From positions 310,001-374,000 of the forward strand of contig NZ_JAMXST010000001.1 of assembly GCF_024124905.1 (NCBI RefSeq): a DNA stretch of 64,000 nt. The letters are read 5' to 3'. The notes below the pieces were generated by a model. The model did no database searches. It saw nothing but the letters and a program-made list of their open reading frames with translations, and was not told the origin of the DNA. The position numbers and the translations under genes are program-made. Source of the DNA: Cellulosimicrobium cellulans (lineage in GTDB: Bacteria > Actinomycetota > Actinomycetes > Actinomycetales > Cellulomonadaceae). Of the stretch, positions 17,305 to 25,795 are shown piece after piece. How positions within the stretch are numbered: position 1 is the stretch's first letter; every line of letters starts with the position of its first letter.

Positions 17305-18090
17305 TCAGGCGCTCGCCGCCACGACCCGCGCGCCCGCGGCCTCGCCGTGCGGGGCCGCGAGCGCCGCGACCGGGTCGCGCGCGAGGTCGGCGACGGGCAG
17401 CCCCGTCTCCCGGCTCAGGGCGCGCAGCAGTCCGGCCCGGGAGGCGTACCCGGCGGCACGCGCGGCGGCGTCGAGGTGCGAGCCGCCGCGCAGCCGCGCG
17501 ATCGCGACGTTGAGGTGCGCCCGCGTGCGCCAGCGGCCGAACGCGAGCCCGGTCTCCTCGACGAAGAGGCGCTGGACGTGCCGCGCGCTCGCGCGCCGCC
17601 GTTCGGCGAGCTCGTCGAGCGTCGCGACGCCGCGGCGCGCGTCCTGGGCGACGGCCCGCGCGACCGGGTGCACCGGCAGCCGCAGGACGAAGTAGTCGCC
17701 CGCGAGGCCGCGCAGGACGTCCTCGAGGGCGGCGCGGAAGGGAGCGACCTACGCGGGCGTCGCCGGGGCCGCGCACAGCACCGCCGTGAGGACGGTGGTC
17801 AGCGCGGGCACGACGCCGAGACGGTGGACGCGCGCGGGCGGCTCGACCCCCGGGGAGAGCACGGGACCGAGCGCCATCGAGTCGCCGGGAAGGCGCATCG
17901 CGTGCGGGACGCGCGGGGCAAGCCAGAGGTTCTCGTGCGTGCGCAGGGTCAGGGGCGTGCCGTCCACGACGAGCTCCGCGGTGCCGGTGACGACGTGCAC
18001 GAGGTGCGGCTCGTCGTGGGCGTGGGTGTCGTGCCCGAGGAAGCGGACGGAGTGCTCGGGGACGACGGCGCCCAGCGCGGTCGGCGTCAT
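17305..18090 (-). pseudogene. AraC-family regulator interrupted by an in-frame amber codon
   Basis: Two minus-strand ORFs in the same frame make one AraC protein of about 261 codons. Codons 1-113 are a cupin sensing domain (HDTHAHDEPHLVHVV, GTPLTLRTHENLWLAPRVPH). TAG at 17749-17751 is codon 114. The remainder continues without loss as an AraC DNA-binding domain (LDELAERRRASARHVQRLF, AARAAGYASRAGLLRAL). One base (TAG against TAC) separates it from an intact gene, so it is a recent nonsense mutation, a suppressed/recoded stop or a sequencing error. AGGAG precedes the ATG. It is divergent from the siderophore-binding lipoprotein across an iron box and probably regulated iron uptake. Confidence 0.75.
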
Positions 18091-18183
18091 GCGCGCTCCT
18101 CTCCCCCGGGCCCGGCCGGTCCGGGTCGGTGTGTCGTGTCCGGGACGGGCCGTGTCACGTTCGGACGCGGTTCGTCGCTCAGG

Positions 18184-18202
18184 TGTGGTTAGCCTAACCT
18201 CG
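18184..18202. promoter_or_regulatory. Iron box (IdeR/DmdR-type operator) for siderophore uptake genes
   Basis: TGTGGTTAGCCTAACCTCG contains a perfect GGTTAGCCTAACC core of the DtxR/IdeR consensus. It lies 61 bp before the lipoprotein ATG and 94 bp before the divergent AraC-type gene, so iron repression could act on both. Confidence 0.85.
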
Positions 18203-18262
18203 CGAGGAGCGCCCCGGTACGCCGTGCGGGCCCCGCGTCCCTGCTGCCGAGTGTGAGGTTCC

Positions 18263-19303
18263 ATGCTGTCGTCACGCCGTCCCGCCCGCCGTCCGCTCAC
18301 CGCGCTGGCCGCGCTCGCCGCCGCGTCGCTCGCCCTGGCGGGCTGCTCCGCCGGGACGACGCCGTCCGGCTCCGGTGCCGAGCCGTCCGGCGGTCCCGGC
18401 TCGGCCGCGTCCGAGACCGCCGCCGAGCGGGTCGTGGCGACCGACCAGGGCGACGTCACCGTCCCGACCGACCCGCAACGCGTCGTCGTGCTCAACCACG
18501 CCCTGGCGGGCTACCTGTACGAGCTCGACGTCCCCGTGCTCGCGACGGTGCCCGAGGTGACGGACGACCCGGACCCGAGGTTCTCGCCGTTCTGGGAGGA
18601 CCAGGCCGAGGCGGACGGCACCGAGCTCATCGAGTGGAGTGCCGACGGCTTCAACCTCGAGGCGATCCTCGCCCTGGAGCCCGACCTCATCGTGGGCGGC
18701 GGGTGGGGCTTCCCGCTCAAGCAGGCCACCGACGTCTACGACGGCCTGAGCCAGATCGCCCCGACGGTGCTCGTGAGCGGCACCTACACGACGTGGCAGG
18801 AGCAGTTCGAGTTCCTCGCCGTCGACGTGTTCGACGACGCCGAGCGGTTCGACGAGCTGACCACGGGGTACGACGAGCGCCTCGCCCAGGTGGGCGAGTC
18901 CATCACCGTCCCCGCGGGCGAGACGGCGTTCCTCGCGCTCACGTCCGAGGGCAAGACGTTCGCGCTCAACGAGGGCGAGGGCCTGCCCGCGATCTTCGAG
19001 CGGCTCGGGTTCGCGGTCCAGCCGATCCAGGCGCAGACGGGCGCCGAGCCGTACACGCCGGGCGGCGACATGTTCGAGGTGTCGGCCGAGCAGGTGACGT
19101 CCGTGGTCACCGCGCCGAACGTGTTCGTCATCGGCTTCAACGGCGCGGAGATCGACGTCGACGCGCTCGCCGCCGACCCGGTGTACGCGGTCCTGCCGTC
19201 GTTCTCCGCGGGCCACGCGCACGAGCTGCCGACGTGGACCATCCGCGGCGACTACCACGAGGCCATGGGGCTCCTCGACGTCGTCGAGGAGCAGTTCTCC
19301 TGA
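18263..19303 (+). CDS. Iron-siderophore ABC transporter substrate-binding lipoprotein
   Basis: 346 residues. An Arg-rich n-region, a hydrophobic segment and lipobox LALAGC give a signal-peptidase-II lipoprotein with Cys near residue 27, followed by a Ser/Gly/Thr-rich linker. The mature part is a type III (FecB/FepB/FhuD-like) binding protein: RVVVLNHALAGYLYELD, LEAILALEPDLIVGGG. It captures ferric siderophore outside the membrane for an ABC importer; no permease or ATPase gene is adjacent, so that part lies elsewhere. It is transcribed from an iron-box promoter, and its TGA overlaps the ATG of the reductase gene (TGATG). Confidence 0.92.
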   Translation: MLSSRRPARRPLTALAALAAASLALAGCSAGTTPSGSGAEPSGGPGSAASETAAERVVATDQGDVTVPTDPQRVVVLNHALAGYLYELDVPVLATVPEVTDDPDPRFSPFWEDQAEADGTELIEWSADGFNLEAILALEPDLIVGGGWGFPLKQATDVYDGLSQIAPTVLVSGTYTTWQEQFEFLAVDVFDDAERFDELTTGYDERLAQVGESITVPAGETAFLALTSEGKTFALNEGEGLPAIFERLGFAVQPIQAQTGAEPYTPGGDMFEVSAEQVTSVVTAPNVFVIGFNGAEIDVDALAADPVYAVLPSFSAGHAHELPTWTIRGDYHEAMGLLDVVEEQFS

Positions 19304-21078
19304 TGGCCCAGCACCGCCTGCGCACGCACCCGCTGGTGCTGCGACGCGTCGAGGTGGCGCGCGTCGTCGACGTGACGCCCCGCATGCGCCGCGTGACTCT
19401 CGCCGGGCCCGAGCTCGGGGCGTTCGAGCGCGACGGCCTGCCGATGCCCGCGTTCGACGCGCCGTGGTTCGACGACCACGTGAAGATCGTCCTCGCGTCC
19501 GACGGCGACGTCGCGTCCGCGCTGCCCGTGCAGCGCGCGCACGGGATCGACTGGCCGCCCGCGCCGAACCGGCAGGGTCGCGACTACACGCCGCGCCGCT
19601 GGGACGCGGCGGCGGGCGAGCTCGACCTCGACCTCGTGCTGCACGGCGACGGCCCGGCCGCGGCGTGGGCGCGGACGGCACGCCCGGGCAGCGAGCTGTG
19701 GTTCGTCGGGCCCAAGGCGTCGACCGTCTGGCCCGACGACGTCGACTGGGCGCTGCTCGCCGGCGACGAGACGGCGCTGCCCGCGATCGGGCGCTTCCTC
19801 GACGAGCGGCCGGTCGACGTCCCCGTCCAGGTCGTCGTGACCATCGGTGCCGAGGCGGCCCAGCAGGACCTCGCGCTGCGCGAGGGCGACACCGTGCGGT
19901 GGGTCGTCGCGCCGGAGGGCGACCGCGCCGCGCTCGACGAGGCTGTGCGCACCCTGGAGTGGTGGCCCGGCCAGGTCTACGCGTGGGCGGCGAGCGAGAG
20001 CCGCGCGCTCCTGCCGGTGCGGCGCTACCTGACGCGCGAGCGCGCCGTGCCGCGCACCCACGTCGACGTCACGGGCTACTGGCACGCCGAGCCGGCGCCC
20101 TCCCCCGCACCCGCTCAGGGGCCGGCGGCCGAGGCGGAGCCGCAGCCCACGGGGGTACCGTCTCCCGTACCCTGGTTCGCGACCCGCGCCGCGCTGCAGC
20201 TCGGCCTGCTCGACGAGCTCGGCGCGGGGCCGCGCGACCTCGCGGCCCTCGCCGGGGCGGCGCACCTCGCGCCGGGCGCGGTGCGCGCCCTCGCGGACGT
20301 GCTCGCGGCGTCGGGCGTGGTGACGCTCGACGGCGACACGGTCGCCCTGGGCGACGCGGGCGAGGACCTCCTCGACGACGAGCACGAGCGCGAGGAGTAC
20401 GAGGGGCTGGAGGCGGACGCGATCCTGGCGCTCGCGGCGCTCGCCCCCGCGCTCCGCGACGGCGTCCCGGCGTGGTCGCGCTCGCGCGGCCGGACGCTGC
20501 GCGCCGAGGTCGAGACCGACGCCGCGCGCGCCACGGAGGTCGTCGAGGGCGCCGACGTGCTCCGGTACGTGCTCACGGGACTGGCGACCTGGCCGGTGTG
20601 GGCGGACGCGCGAACCGTCGCGCTCGGCGGACCCGGCGCGCTCGTCGTCGCCGACCTGCTCGTCGAGGTTCCCGGCGAGCGCACGACGACGCTCGTCGAG
20701 GACGCCGTCCCGCTCGAGGTCCTGCGCGAGCAGGCGGGGTCCGGCACGGCGCACGCCGCGGCCGTGGCCTGGCCGGTCGCCGACGTCGCCGTGTGCGCGC
20801 TCGGGGCCGGCCACCGCACCGACGACGAGGTCGTCGAACTCCTCGCCGCGATGCGCGCCGCCGCCCCGCGCGCCGTCCTCGTCGAGGACTTCACGCCCGA
20901 CGGGCTCAGCCCCCACGCGCGCGAGCACGCGCTGCTCGCCCTGGCCACGACCGGGGCCGCGCCGCGCACGCCCGACGACGTCGCACGCCTCGCCGAGCGC
21001 GCGGGCTGGGGCGTCGTCCACCACGAGGCGCTCGGCTGGGGCGTCGAGCGGGTCGAGCTCACGGCCCGCGACGCCTGA
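19303..21078 (+). CDS. Siderophore-interacting flavoreductase fused to methyltransferase-like domain
   Basis: 591 residues. Residues 1-265 are a siderophore-interacting protein (ViuB/FscN class): a FAD-binding barrel with RDYTPRRW, then a nucleotide-binding half ending RRYLTRERAVPRTHVDVTGYW. It reduces ferric siderophore to release Fe2+. After a Pro/Ala linker, residues about 285-585 resemble class I O-methyltransferases of the winged-helix-dimerisation type (WFATRAALQLGLLDEL, LAGAAHLAPGAVRALADVLA). The SAM-binding glycine motif is degenerate (ALGGPGALVVADLL). Whether this half methylates anything is doubtful. It is coupled to the lipoprotein gene by TGATG. Confidence 0.87.
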   Translation: MAQHRLRTHPLVLRRVEVARVVDVTPRMRRVTLAGPELGAFERDGLPMPAFDAPWFDDHVKIVLASDGDVASALPVQRAHGIDWPPAPNRQGRDYTPRRWDAAAGELDLDLVLHGDGPAAAWARTARPGSELWFVGPKASTVWPDDVDWALLAGDETALPAIGRFLDERPVDVPVQVVVTIGAEAAQQDLALREGDTVRWVVAPEGDRAALDEAVRTLEWWPGQVYAWAASESRALLPVRRYLTRERAVPRTHVDVTGYWHAEPAPSPAPAQGPAAEAEPQPTGVPSPVPWFATRAALQLGLLDELGAGPRDLAALAGAAHLAPGAVRALADVLAASGVVTLDGDTVALGDAGEDLLDDEHEREEYEGLEADAILALAALAPALRDGVPAWSRSRGRTLRAEVETDAARATEVVEGADVLRYVLTGLATWPVWADARTVALGGPGALVVADLLVEVPGERTTTLVEDAVPLEVLREQAGSGTAHAAAVAWPVADVAVCALGAGHRTDDEVVELLAAMRAAAPRAVLVEDFTPDGLSPHAREHALLALATTGAAPRTPDDVARLAERAGWGVVHHEALGWGVERVELTARDA

Positions 21079-21354
21079 GGTCGGTCGTCCTCGTCGGGCA
21101 CGTGACCAGCACGAACGGCGCCGAGGCACCGAGGCGTGCCCGCCTCCGGACGGATCACCCGCCTGGAGGAGGAGTCGCTCGACGTCCAGGAGGACGCCGC
21201 GAGCGGGGTCACCCGGCTGGTCGCCGCCGTGGAGGCGATCCAGGACGGCACCGCAGCAGCCGCGCGGTCGACCTGCACGCGCGTCTGGGTGCGCACGGGC
21301 GAGGGCTGGCGCGTCCTGGCCGCCACGCTCGCTGCCGCGGCCGACCCTACCTGA
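21079..21354 (+). pseudogene. Possible remnant of an NTF2-like (DUF4440) protein
   Basis: Two fragments in different frames resemble pieces of the small SnoaL/DUF4440 fold: SVVLVGHVTSTNG from 21081, and TRVWVRTGEGWRVLAATLA at about 21280-21340. The order and spacing suit the family, but the frame changes and the intervening residues do not match. It could be a decayed gene; it is too short to be sure. A 72-codon ORF covering the second part (21136-21354) has no clear ribosome-binding site. Confidence 0.3.
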
Positions 21355-21367
21355 ACGGGCCCTCGCG

Positions 21368-21868
21368 TCACCCGCCGGTGAACATGGCGATGGTGAGCGG
21401 CGCGCCGACCGCGTCGCACGCGTCGCCGAGGTCGCTCGCGGCAGCGTCCCACTCCGCGGAGCGCACGCCGGTCGGCTCCGCGGAGGCCCCGGAGGCGACC
21501 GGAGCGGCCGCCTGCAGCTCGCCGATCGCCGTCTGCACGGCGCTGTCCCCGCCGGAGGGCAGGCGGTCGAGCACGCGGGCCGCCAGCCGGTACCAGCCGT
21601 CATGCTCCTGCGCCTCGCTGCGGCCGTCGGCGAGGGCGACGTCGGCGTTCTCCACGATCGTCAGCACGTCGCCGAACGCGGTGCAGAGGTCCGCGTCGTC
21701 CGGGGCGCCGCCCTCCGGCGCGACGCCCGGCGAGTCCGCCGGGGCCGCGGCACCGGACGGGGCCGCCTCGACCTCCCCTGCCGAAGCCCCGCCGCCGGCG
21801 CTGCAGCCGCCCATCGCCGCAGCGCTCAGCACTACCGCCGAGAGCGCTGCCCACCGTCGTGCTCGCAT
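21368..21868 (-). CDS. Small secreted lipoprotein of unknown function
   Basis: 166 residues. MRARRWAALSAVVLSAAAMGGC is a lipoprotein signal with Cys22 as the modified residue. An Ala/Gly/Pro/Ser-rich linker of about 40 residues leads to a helical domain of about 100 residues with two Cys (DADLCTAFGDVLTIVEN and LGDACDAVG) that could form a disulfide. I recognise no family. It is monocistronic on the minus strand, convergent with the reductase gene region and divergent from the ABC-F leader. Confidence 0.7.
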   Translation of the reverse strand: MRARRWAALSAVVLSAAAMGGCSAGGGASAGEVEAAPSGAAAPADSPGVAPEGGAPDDADLCTAFGDVLTIVENADVALADGRSEAQEHDGWYRLAARVLDRLPSGGDSAVQTAIGELQAAAPVASGASAEPTGVRSAEWDAAASDLGDACDAVGAPLTIAMFTGG

Positions 21869-22082
21869 CCGTGCCTGCTCCCCGATCTCGACATCTGCTG
21901 GGTCCGACGTACGGCCGAGAGTCTGCCGCCGTTCCCCCCTCGACGCGAGGGTGACACGCGCGAGCACGCCCCCGCGCTGCCGAACCCGGGATCGCTCCCC
22001 GCCGGACGTCGCGGGTGAGGAGGAAGCCCGGGCTCGTGCGCGCTCGGGATCGTGCCCACGCCTCGCCGACAGGCGGCGCTGA

Positions 22083-22140
22083 TAGCATCGGCACGTGCTC
22101 ATCGAGGTCGACAGACTCTAGCCGCCGAGCCGTCGGCGGC
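22083..22140 (+). promoter_or_regulatory. Leader ORF plus hairpin (candidate attenuator) upstream of the ABC-F gene
   Basis: A -10-like TAGCAT at 22083-22088 is followed seven bases later by GTG starting an 8-codon ORF (22095-22121, V-L-I-E-V-D-R-L-stop), which would be leaderless. Its stop codon touches a perfect hairpin, GCCGCCGA-GCCG-TCGGCGGC (22121-22140). The ABC-F start is 170 bp further on. A short ORF abutting a hairpin is the layout of ribosome-mediated attenuators of antibiotic-resistance ABC-F genes; function here is inferred. The rest of the 441-bp gap (21869-22309) shows nothing else I can name. Confidence 0.45.
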
Positions 22141-22309
22141 CCGTCCCAGCGCACCCTCTCGCCCCGGCTCCGTGACGGAGTCTTCGCGGGCGACCCCTCC
22201 TGGCTCTCGCCGAGGCCTCGCCGTGCCTGGACCCGCCGCACCGCTCCGCGCCGCCCTGTCCTCCCCCGGCACGACCCTGCCCGCGCCACGCGGGCCCGAG
22301 GAGCTCCTC

Positions 22310-23923
22310 ATGTCCACCCTGCACCGCTCCGCGGTGACCCTCACCGACCTCACGTTCGAGTGGCCCGACGGCACCGTCGCGCTCTCGCACCTCACCGGCA
22401 CGTTCGGCATCGGCCGCACGGGCCTCGTCGGCGACAACGGCGCCGGCAAGTCCACCCTCCTGCGCCTCGTCGCCGGCCTGCTCACGCCGACGTCGGGCCG
22501 CGTCACGACGACCGGCGACGTCGCCTACCTCCCCCAGACCCTGACCCTCGGCCGGGACGCGAGCGTCGCGCAGCTCCTCGGCGTCGACGGCACGCTCGCC
22601 GCGCTGCGCGCGATCGAGTCCGGCGACGTCGACGAGCGACACTTCGACGCGGTCGGCGACGACTGGGACGTCGAGGCGCGCGCCACGCAGGCGCTCGCCG
22701 AGATCGGGCTCGACGGCGTGGGCCTCGACCGGCGCGTGGGCGAGCTGTCCGGCGGAGAGTCGATGCTCGTCGCGATCAGCGGGCTGCGCGTGCGGCGCAG
22801 CGCGATCACGCTGCTCGACGAGCCGACGAACAACCTCGACCGCGGCACCCGCGCGCGGCTCGCGGCGCTCGTCGACGACTGGCCCGGGACGCTCGTCGTC
22901 GTGAGCCACGACCTCGACCTGCTCGAGCACATGGACGAGACGGCGGAGCTGCACGCCGGCCGCCTCACCACCTTCGGCGGACCGTACAGCGCCTGGCGCG
23001 ACCGGCTCGAGGCGGACCAGGCCGCCGCGGCGCAGGCCGCGCGGACGGCCGAGCAGACGCTGCGGGCCGAGAAGCGCCAGCGTGTCGAGGCGGAGACCAA
23101 GCTCGCGCGCCGCGAGCGGACCGCGCGCACCGCGCAGGCGAACCGCACGGGGTCGCGCATCTCCATGGGGCTGCGCGCGTCCGCCGCGCAGGTGTCCGCG
23201 GGCTCGATGCGCCAGGGCCTGGACGCGAAGGTCCAGGCCGCGCAGGACGCGCTCGACGCCGCGGCGGCCCGCGTGCGCGACGACGAGCACGTGCACCTCG
23301 TGCTCCCCGACCCGGACGTGCCGCGCGGTCGCCGCCTCGCGGAGCTGCACGGGACGAACGGGACGGTCGTCGTGCAGGGGCCGGAGCGGGTCGCCCTCGT
23401 CGGCGCCAACGGGACGGGCAAGACGACGCTGCTGGAGAACCTGCTCGCCGGGCGCGCACCGGAGCCGGGGCGCGCGGGCGGCACGCTGCTCACGGACCGC
23501 GTCGGCTACCTGCCCCAGCGCCTGGACGGGCTCGACGACGCCCGCAGCGCGCTCGAGAACGTGCGCGACGGCGCACCCGACGCGGCGCCGGGGACGATCC
23601 GCAACCAGCTCGCGCGCCTGCTGCTGCGGGGGTCGAGCGTGGACCGCCCGGTGTCGACGCTGTCGGGCGGCGAACGGTTCCGCGTCTCGCTCGCCCGGCT
23701 CCTGCTCGCCGAGCCGCCCGCCCAGCTCCTCGTGCTCGACGAGCCGACGAACAACCTCGACGTGCGCAGCGTCGACCGGCTCGTCGAGGCCCTGTCCGGC
23801 TACGCGGGCGCGCTGCTCGTCGTCAGCCACGACGACGGCTTCCTCGCCCGGCTCGGCGTCGACGTCGTGCTCGAGCTGGGCGCGGACGGGACGCTCCACC
23901 GCGTCCCCGGACCCGGGCGCTGA
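22310..23923 (+). CDS. ABC-F family ATP-binding protein (ribosome protection type)
   Basis: 537 residues with two ABC ATPase cassettes and no membrane segment. The first has Walker A GDNGAGKST, LSGGE and DEPTNNLD; the second has Walker A GANGTGKTT, LSGGE and DEPTNNLD. The interdomain linker (about 225-345) is long, charged and helical (AEQTLRAEKRQRVEAETKLA). ABC-F proteins bind the ribosomal E site; some displace antibiotics, others are housekeeping factors. The attenuator-like leader favours an antibiotic-responsive member, but this is inference. GAGGAG lies 6-12 bases before the ATG. Confidence 0.88.
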   Translation: MSTLHRSAVTLTDLTFEWPDGTVALSHLTGTFGIGRTGLVGDNGAGKSTLLRLVAGLLTPTSGRVTTTGDVAYLPQTLTLGRDASVAQLLGVDGTLAALRAIESGDVDERHFDAVGDDWDVEARATQALAEIGLDGVGLDRRVGELSGGESMLVAISGLRVRRSAITLLDEPTNNLDRGTRARLAALVDDWPGTLVVVSHDLDLLEHMDETAELHAGRLTTFGGPYSAWRDRLEADQAAAAQAARTAEQTLRAEKRQRVEAETKLARRERTARTAQANRTGSRISMGLRASAAQVSAGSMRQGLDAKVQAAQDALDAAAARVRDDEHVHLVLPDPDVPRGRRLAELHGTNGTVVVQGPERVALVGANGTGKTTLLENLLAGRAPEPGRAGGTLLTDRVGYLPQRLDGLDDARSALENVRDGAPDAAPGTIRNQLARLLLRGSSVDRPVSTLSGGERFRVSLARLLLAEPPAQLLVLDEPTNNLDVRSVDRLVEALSGYAGALLVVSHDDGFLARLGVDVVLELGADGTLHRVPGPGR

Positions 23924-24013
23924 GCCCCGGCCGGGGCGTCCCGCTCGCCGGGGCGCCCCGGGACCGGCGACGATGGGCCGACAGAGCGTCGGCCGCGCCC
24001 GGGAGGTGCACCC

Positions 24014-24805
24014 GTGGACTGGTACACCGAGCACGTCGTCGACACCGGGCGCGCGCCGGCCCTGTTCGCGCTCGCGGGGTTCGTCGTGACGTTCGTCGTC
24101 GTGCGGTCGATCACGCGCCGCATCCGCGCGCGCCGCGAGGCGGGGCCGCCTCCCCCTCCCGGGCCCGGTCCGGCCGCACGGCCCCGGCGTGCCCTGCTGG
24201 GCGACGTGTCCGTCGGGGGCGTCCACGTGCACCACCAGGTGTGGGGCATCCTCCTCGTGCTGCTCACGGGGATGCTCGAGTTCCGGTACTCCCCCGGTCA
24301 CCCGTGGTCGGAGGTGCTCGCCCTCCTGTTCGGGGCGGGCGCCGCGCTCGCGCTCGACGAGTTCGCGCTCTGGCTGTACGTCGACGACGTCTACTGGTCG
24401 CAGGAGGGCCAGCGCTCGATCGACGCGATCCTCGTGGGAGGCGCGCTCGGCGGTGCGCTGCTCCTGTCCGCCTCGCCGATCGGCGTCACGGCCGACGGCT
24501 CGCAGGGTGGCTGGCTCGCGTACACGGTGACCGTTGTGGTCCACCTCGCGCTCGCGTTCGTGTGCATCCTCAAGGGCAAGCTCGCGACGGGCCTCGTCGG
24601 GATCGTCGTCCCGGTCGTGGCGTTCGTCGGGGCGGTCCGCCTCGCCAAGCCGACCTCGCCCTGGGCCCGACGGCGGTACGCGCACCGGCCCCACCGGCGC
24701 GCCCGCGCGCAGGCACGGTTCGGTGCGCGGTACCGGGCGCGGTGGGAGCGGGTGCGCACCCTCGTGGGCGGTCGCGCCGACGACGACCCGCCGCAGACGA
24801 CGTAG
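24014..24805 (+). CDS. Integral membrane protein of unknown function
   Basis: 263 residues. An N-terminal helix (ALFALAGFVVTFVVV), a Pro/Arg loop, then a conserved-looking VGGVHVHHQVWGILLVLLTG and LALDEFALWLYVDDVYW followed by three or four further helices; the C-terminus is Arg-rich and cytosolic. The His cluster and the DEFALWLYVDDVYW segment between helices suggest a metal site, but I know no function for this actinobacterial family. The GTG start has GGGAGG eight bases upstream. Single gene following the ABC-F gene after about 90 bp containing a GC palindrome. Confidence 0.75.
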   Translation: MDWYTEHVVDTGRAPALFALAGFVVTFVVVRSITRRIRARREAGPPPPPGPGPAARPRRALLGDVSVGGVHVHHQVWGILLVLLTGMLEFRYSPGHPWSEVLALLFGAGAALALDEFALWLYVDDVYWSQEGQRSIDAILVGGALGGALLLSASPIGVTADGSQGGWLAYTVTVVVHLALAFVCILKGKLATGLVGIVVPVVAFVGAVRLAKPTSPWARRRYAHRPHRRARAQARFGARYRARWERVRTLVGGRADDDPPQTT

Positions 24806-24812
24806 CGCGGCC

Positions 24813-25352
24813 TCAGGCCAGGCCGGGCGCGTCCCGCACGACGGCGGCCATCGCGGCCGTGGCGGCGGCGTCGTCGTCCGCGTACGGCCAGTCCGGGCTC
24901 GTGGCGCGCGCGTGGTCGTTGAGCGCGCCCAGCACGTCGAGCGCCCGGGTGCCCACGGCGCGGGCGTGCGGCGTGAGGCCGCCCCGGATCTTGAGCTGGC
25001 CGAGCACGATCGCCACCTGCGCCCGCGCCTCCGCCGCGAGCGCCGCCTCGTCGAGCGCGCCGGAGCGGAGCCCGTCGGACGCGGCCTCGCGCCCGGCAGC
25101 CCAGACGTCCTCCGGCACCCCGAGGTCCCAGGCCGCGAGGAGGCCGTCGACGAACGCGGGCAGCGCGTCGTCGCGCCCGTCGGCCGCGTACCACTCCTCG
25201 AGGTCCCGCAGCGCGTCGTGCCCGGAGTCGTTGCCGAACGGCGAGAAGTCCTCGCCCTCGTCGTAGAACGGCTCGGGCGCGAGGGACACGAACGCCGAGT
25301 GGCTCGTCGCGGGTGACAGGCCCTCGTCACGGTCGTCGAGGTAGAGCGTCAT
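24813..25352 (-). CDS. Hypothetical protein, possibly YfeS-like
   Basis: A 179-residue acidic, soluble protein. The N-terminal region (SPATSHSAFVSLAPEPFYDEG, then FSPFGNDSGHDALRDLEEW) resembles the YfeS/WGR-neighbour family of uncharacterised proteins; the C-terminal half is helical and Ala-rich (AEARAQVAIVLGQLKIRGG). No catalytic motif is evident. It converges with the membrane-protein gene, leaving only seven bases between the stops. Confidence 0.65.
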   Translation of the reverse strand: MTLYLDDRDEGLSPATSHSAFVSLAPEPFYDEGEDFSPFGNDSGHDALRDLEEWYAADGRDDALPAFVDGLLAAWDLGVPEDVWAAGREAASDGLRSGALDEAALAAEARAQVAIVLGQLKIRGGLTPHARAVGTRALDVLGALNDHARATSPDWPYADDDAAATAAMAAVVRDAPGLA

Positions 25353-25386
25353 GGAGCGACACTAGACCTCTGCCGGCTCAGGCGCG

Positions 25387-25788
25387 TCAGTCGCGGTTCC
25401 ACCGTTCGAGCTTGGGCGGGCTGAGCACGACCCAGGCCTCGGAGACCCGGTCCGACCGCACCGCCACGCTCACGACCCCCGTCACGACGCCGTCGTGGCG
25501 CACGACGAGGCCGTCCGCGCCGTTCACCGAGCACACCGCGACCTCCACCCCCGGCCCTGGACCGAGGACCCGGCACAGCGCTCGCGCCGTCTCGTCGCCG
25601 CCCTCGGCGGCACCGGGGGTCGCGTCGTCGCTGCCGGCGGCGTCGACCCACAGGGTCGCGGCGGGCGCGACGAGGGCGCGCACGGCGTCGCGGTCACCCT
25701 CGCCCGTCGCACGGCGGAGCGCGGCGACGACGCGAGCGTGCTGCGCCCCGGCCTCGTCCGGCCCCCTCGACCCGTCTCGCTGCGACAT
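25387..25788 (-). CDS. SnoaL/NTF2-like protein downstream of ECF41 sigma gene
   Basis: 133 residues. The fold-defining pattern of a small cone-shaped NTF2-like protein is visible: an N-terminal helix (RVVAALRRATGEGDRDAVRALVA), ATLWVDAAG, then strands VEVAVCSVNGADGLVVRHDG and ending SEAWVVLSPPKLERWNRD. This ending is like the C-terminal domain of SigJ-type sigma factors. The ATG lies only eight bases after the sigma gene stop, so it is co-transcribed. It may modulate the sigma factor or bind a small ligand; neither is shown. Confidence 0.75.
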   Translation of the reverse strand: MSQRDGSRGPDEAGAQHARVVAALRRATGEGDRDAVRALVAPAATLWVDAAGSDDATPGAAEGGDETARALCRVLGPGPGVEVAVCSVNGADGLVVRHDGVVTGVVSVAVRSDRVSEAWVVLSPPKLERWNRD

Positions 25789-25795
25789 GCCGCGC

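Noticed and set aside
23924-23937. Palindrome GCCCCGGCCGGGGC as terminator of the ABC-F gene
   Set aside because: A 5-bp stem overlapping the stop codon region with no T-tract; such GC palindromes are frequent in this DNA.
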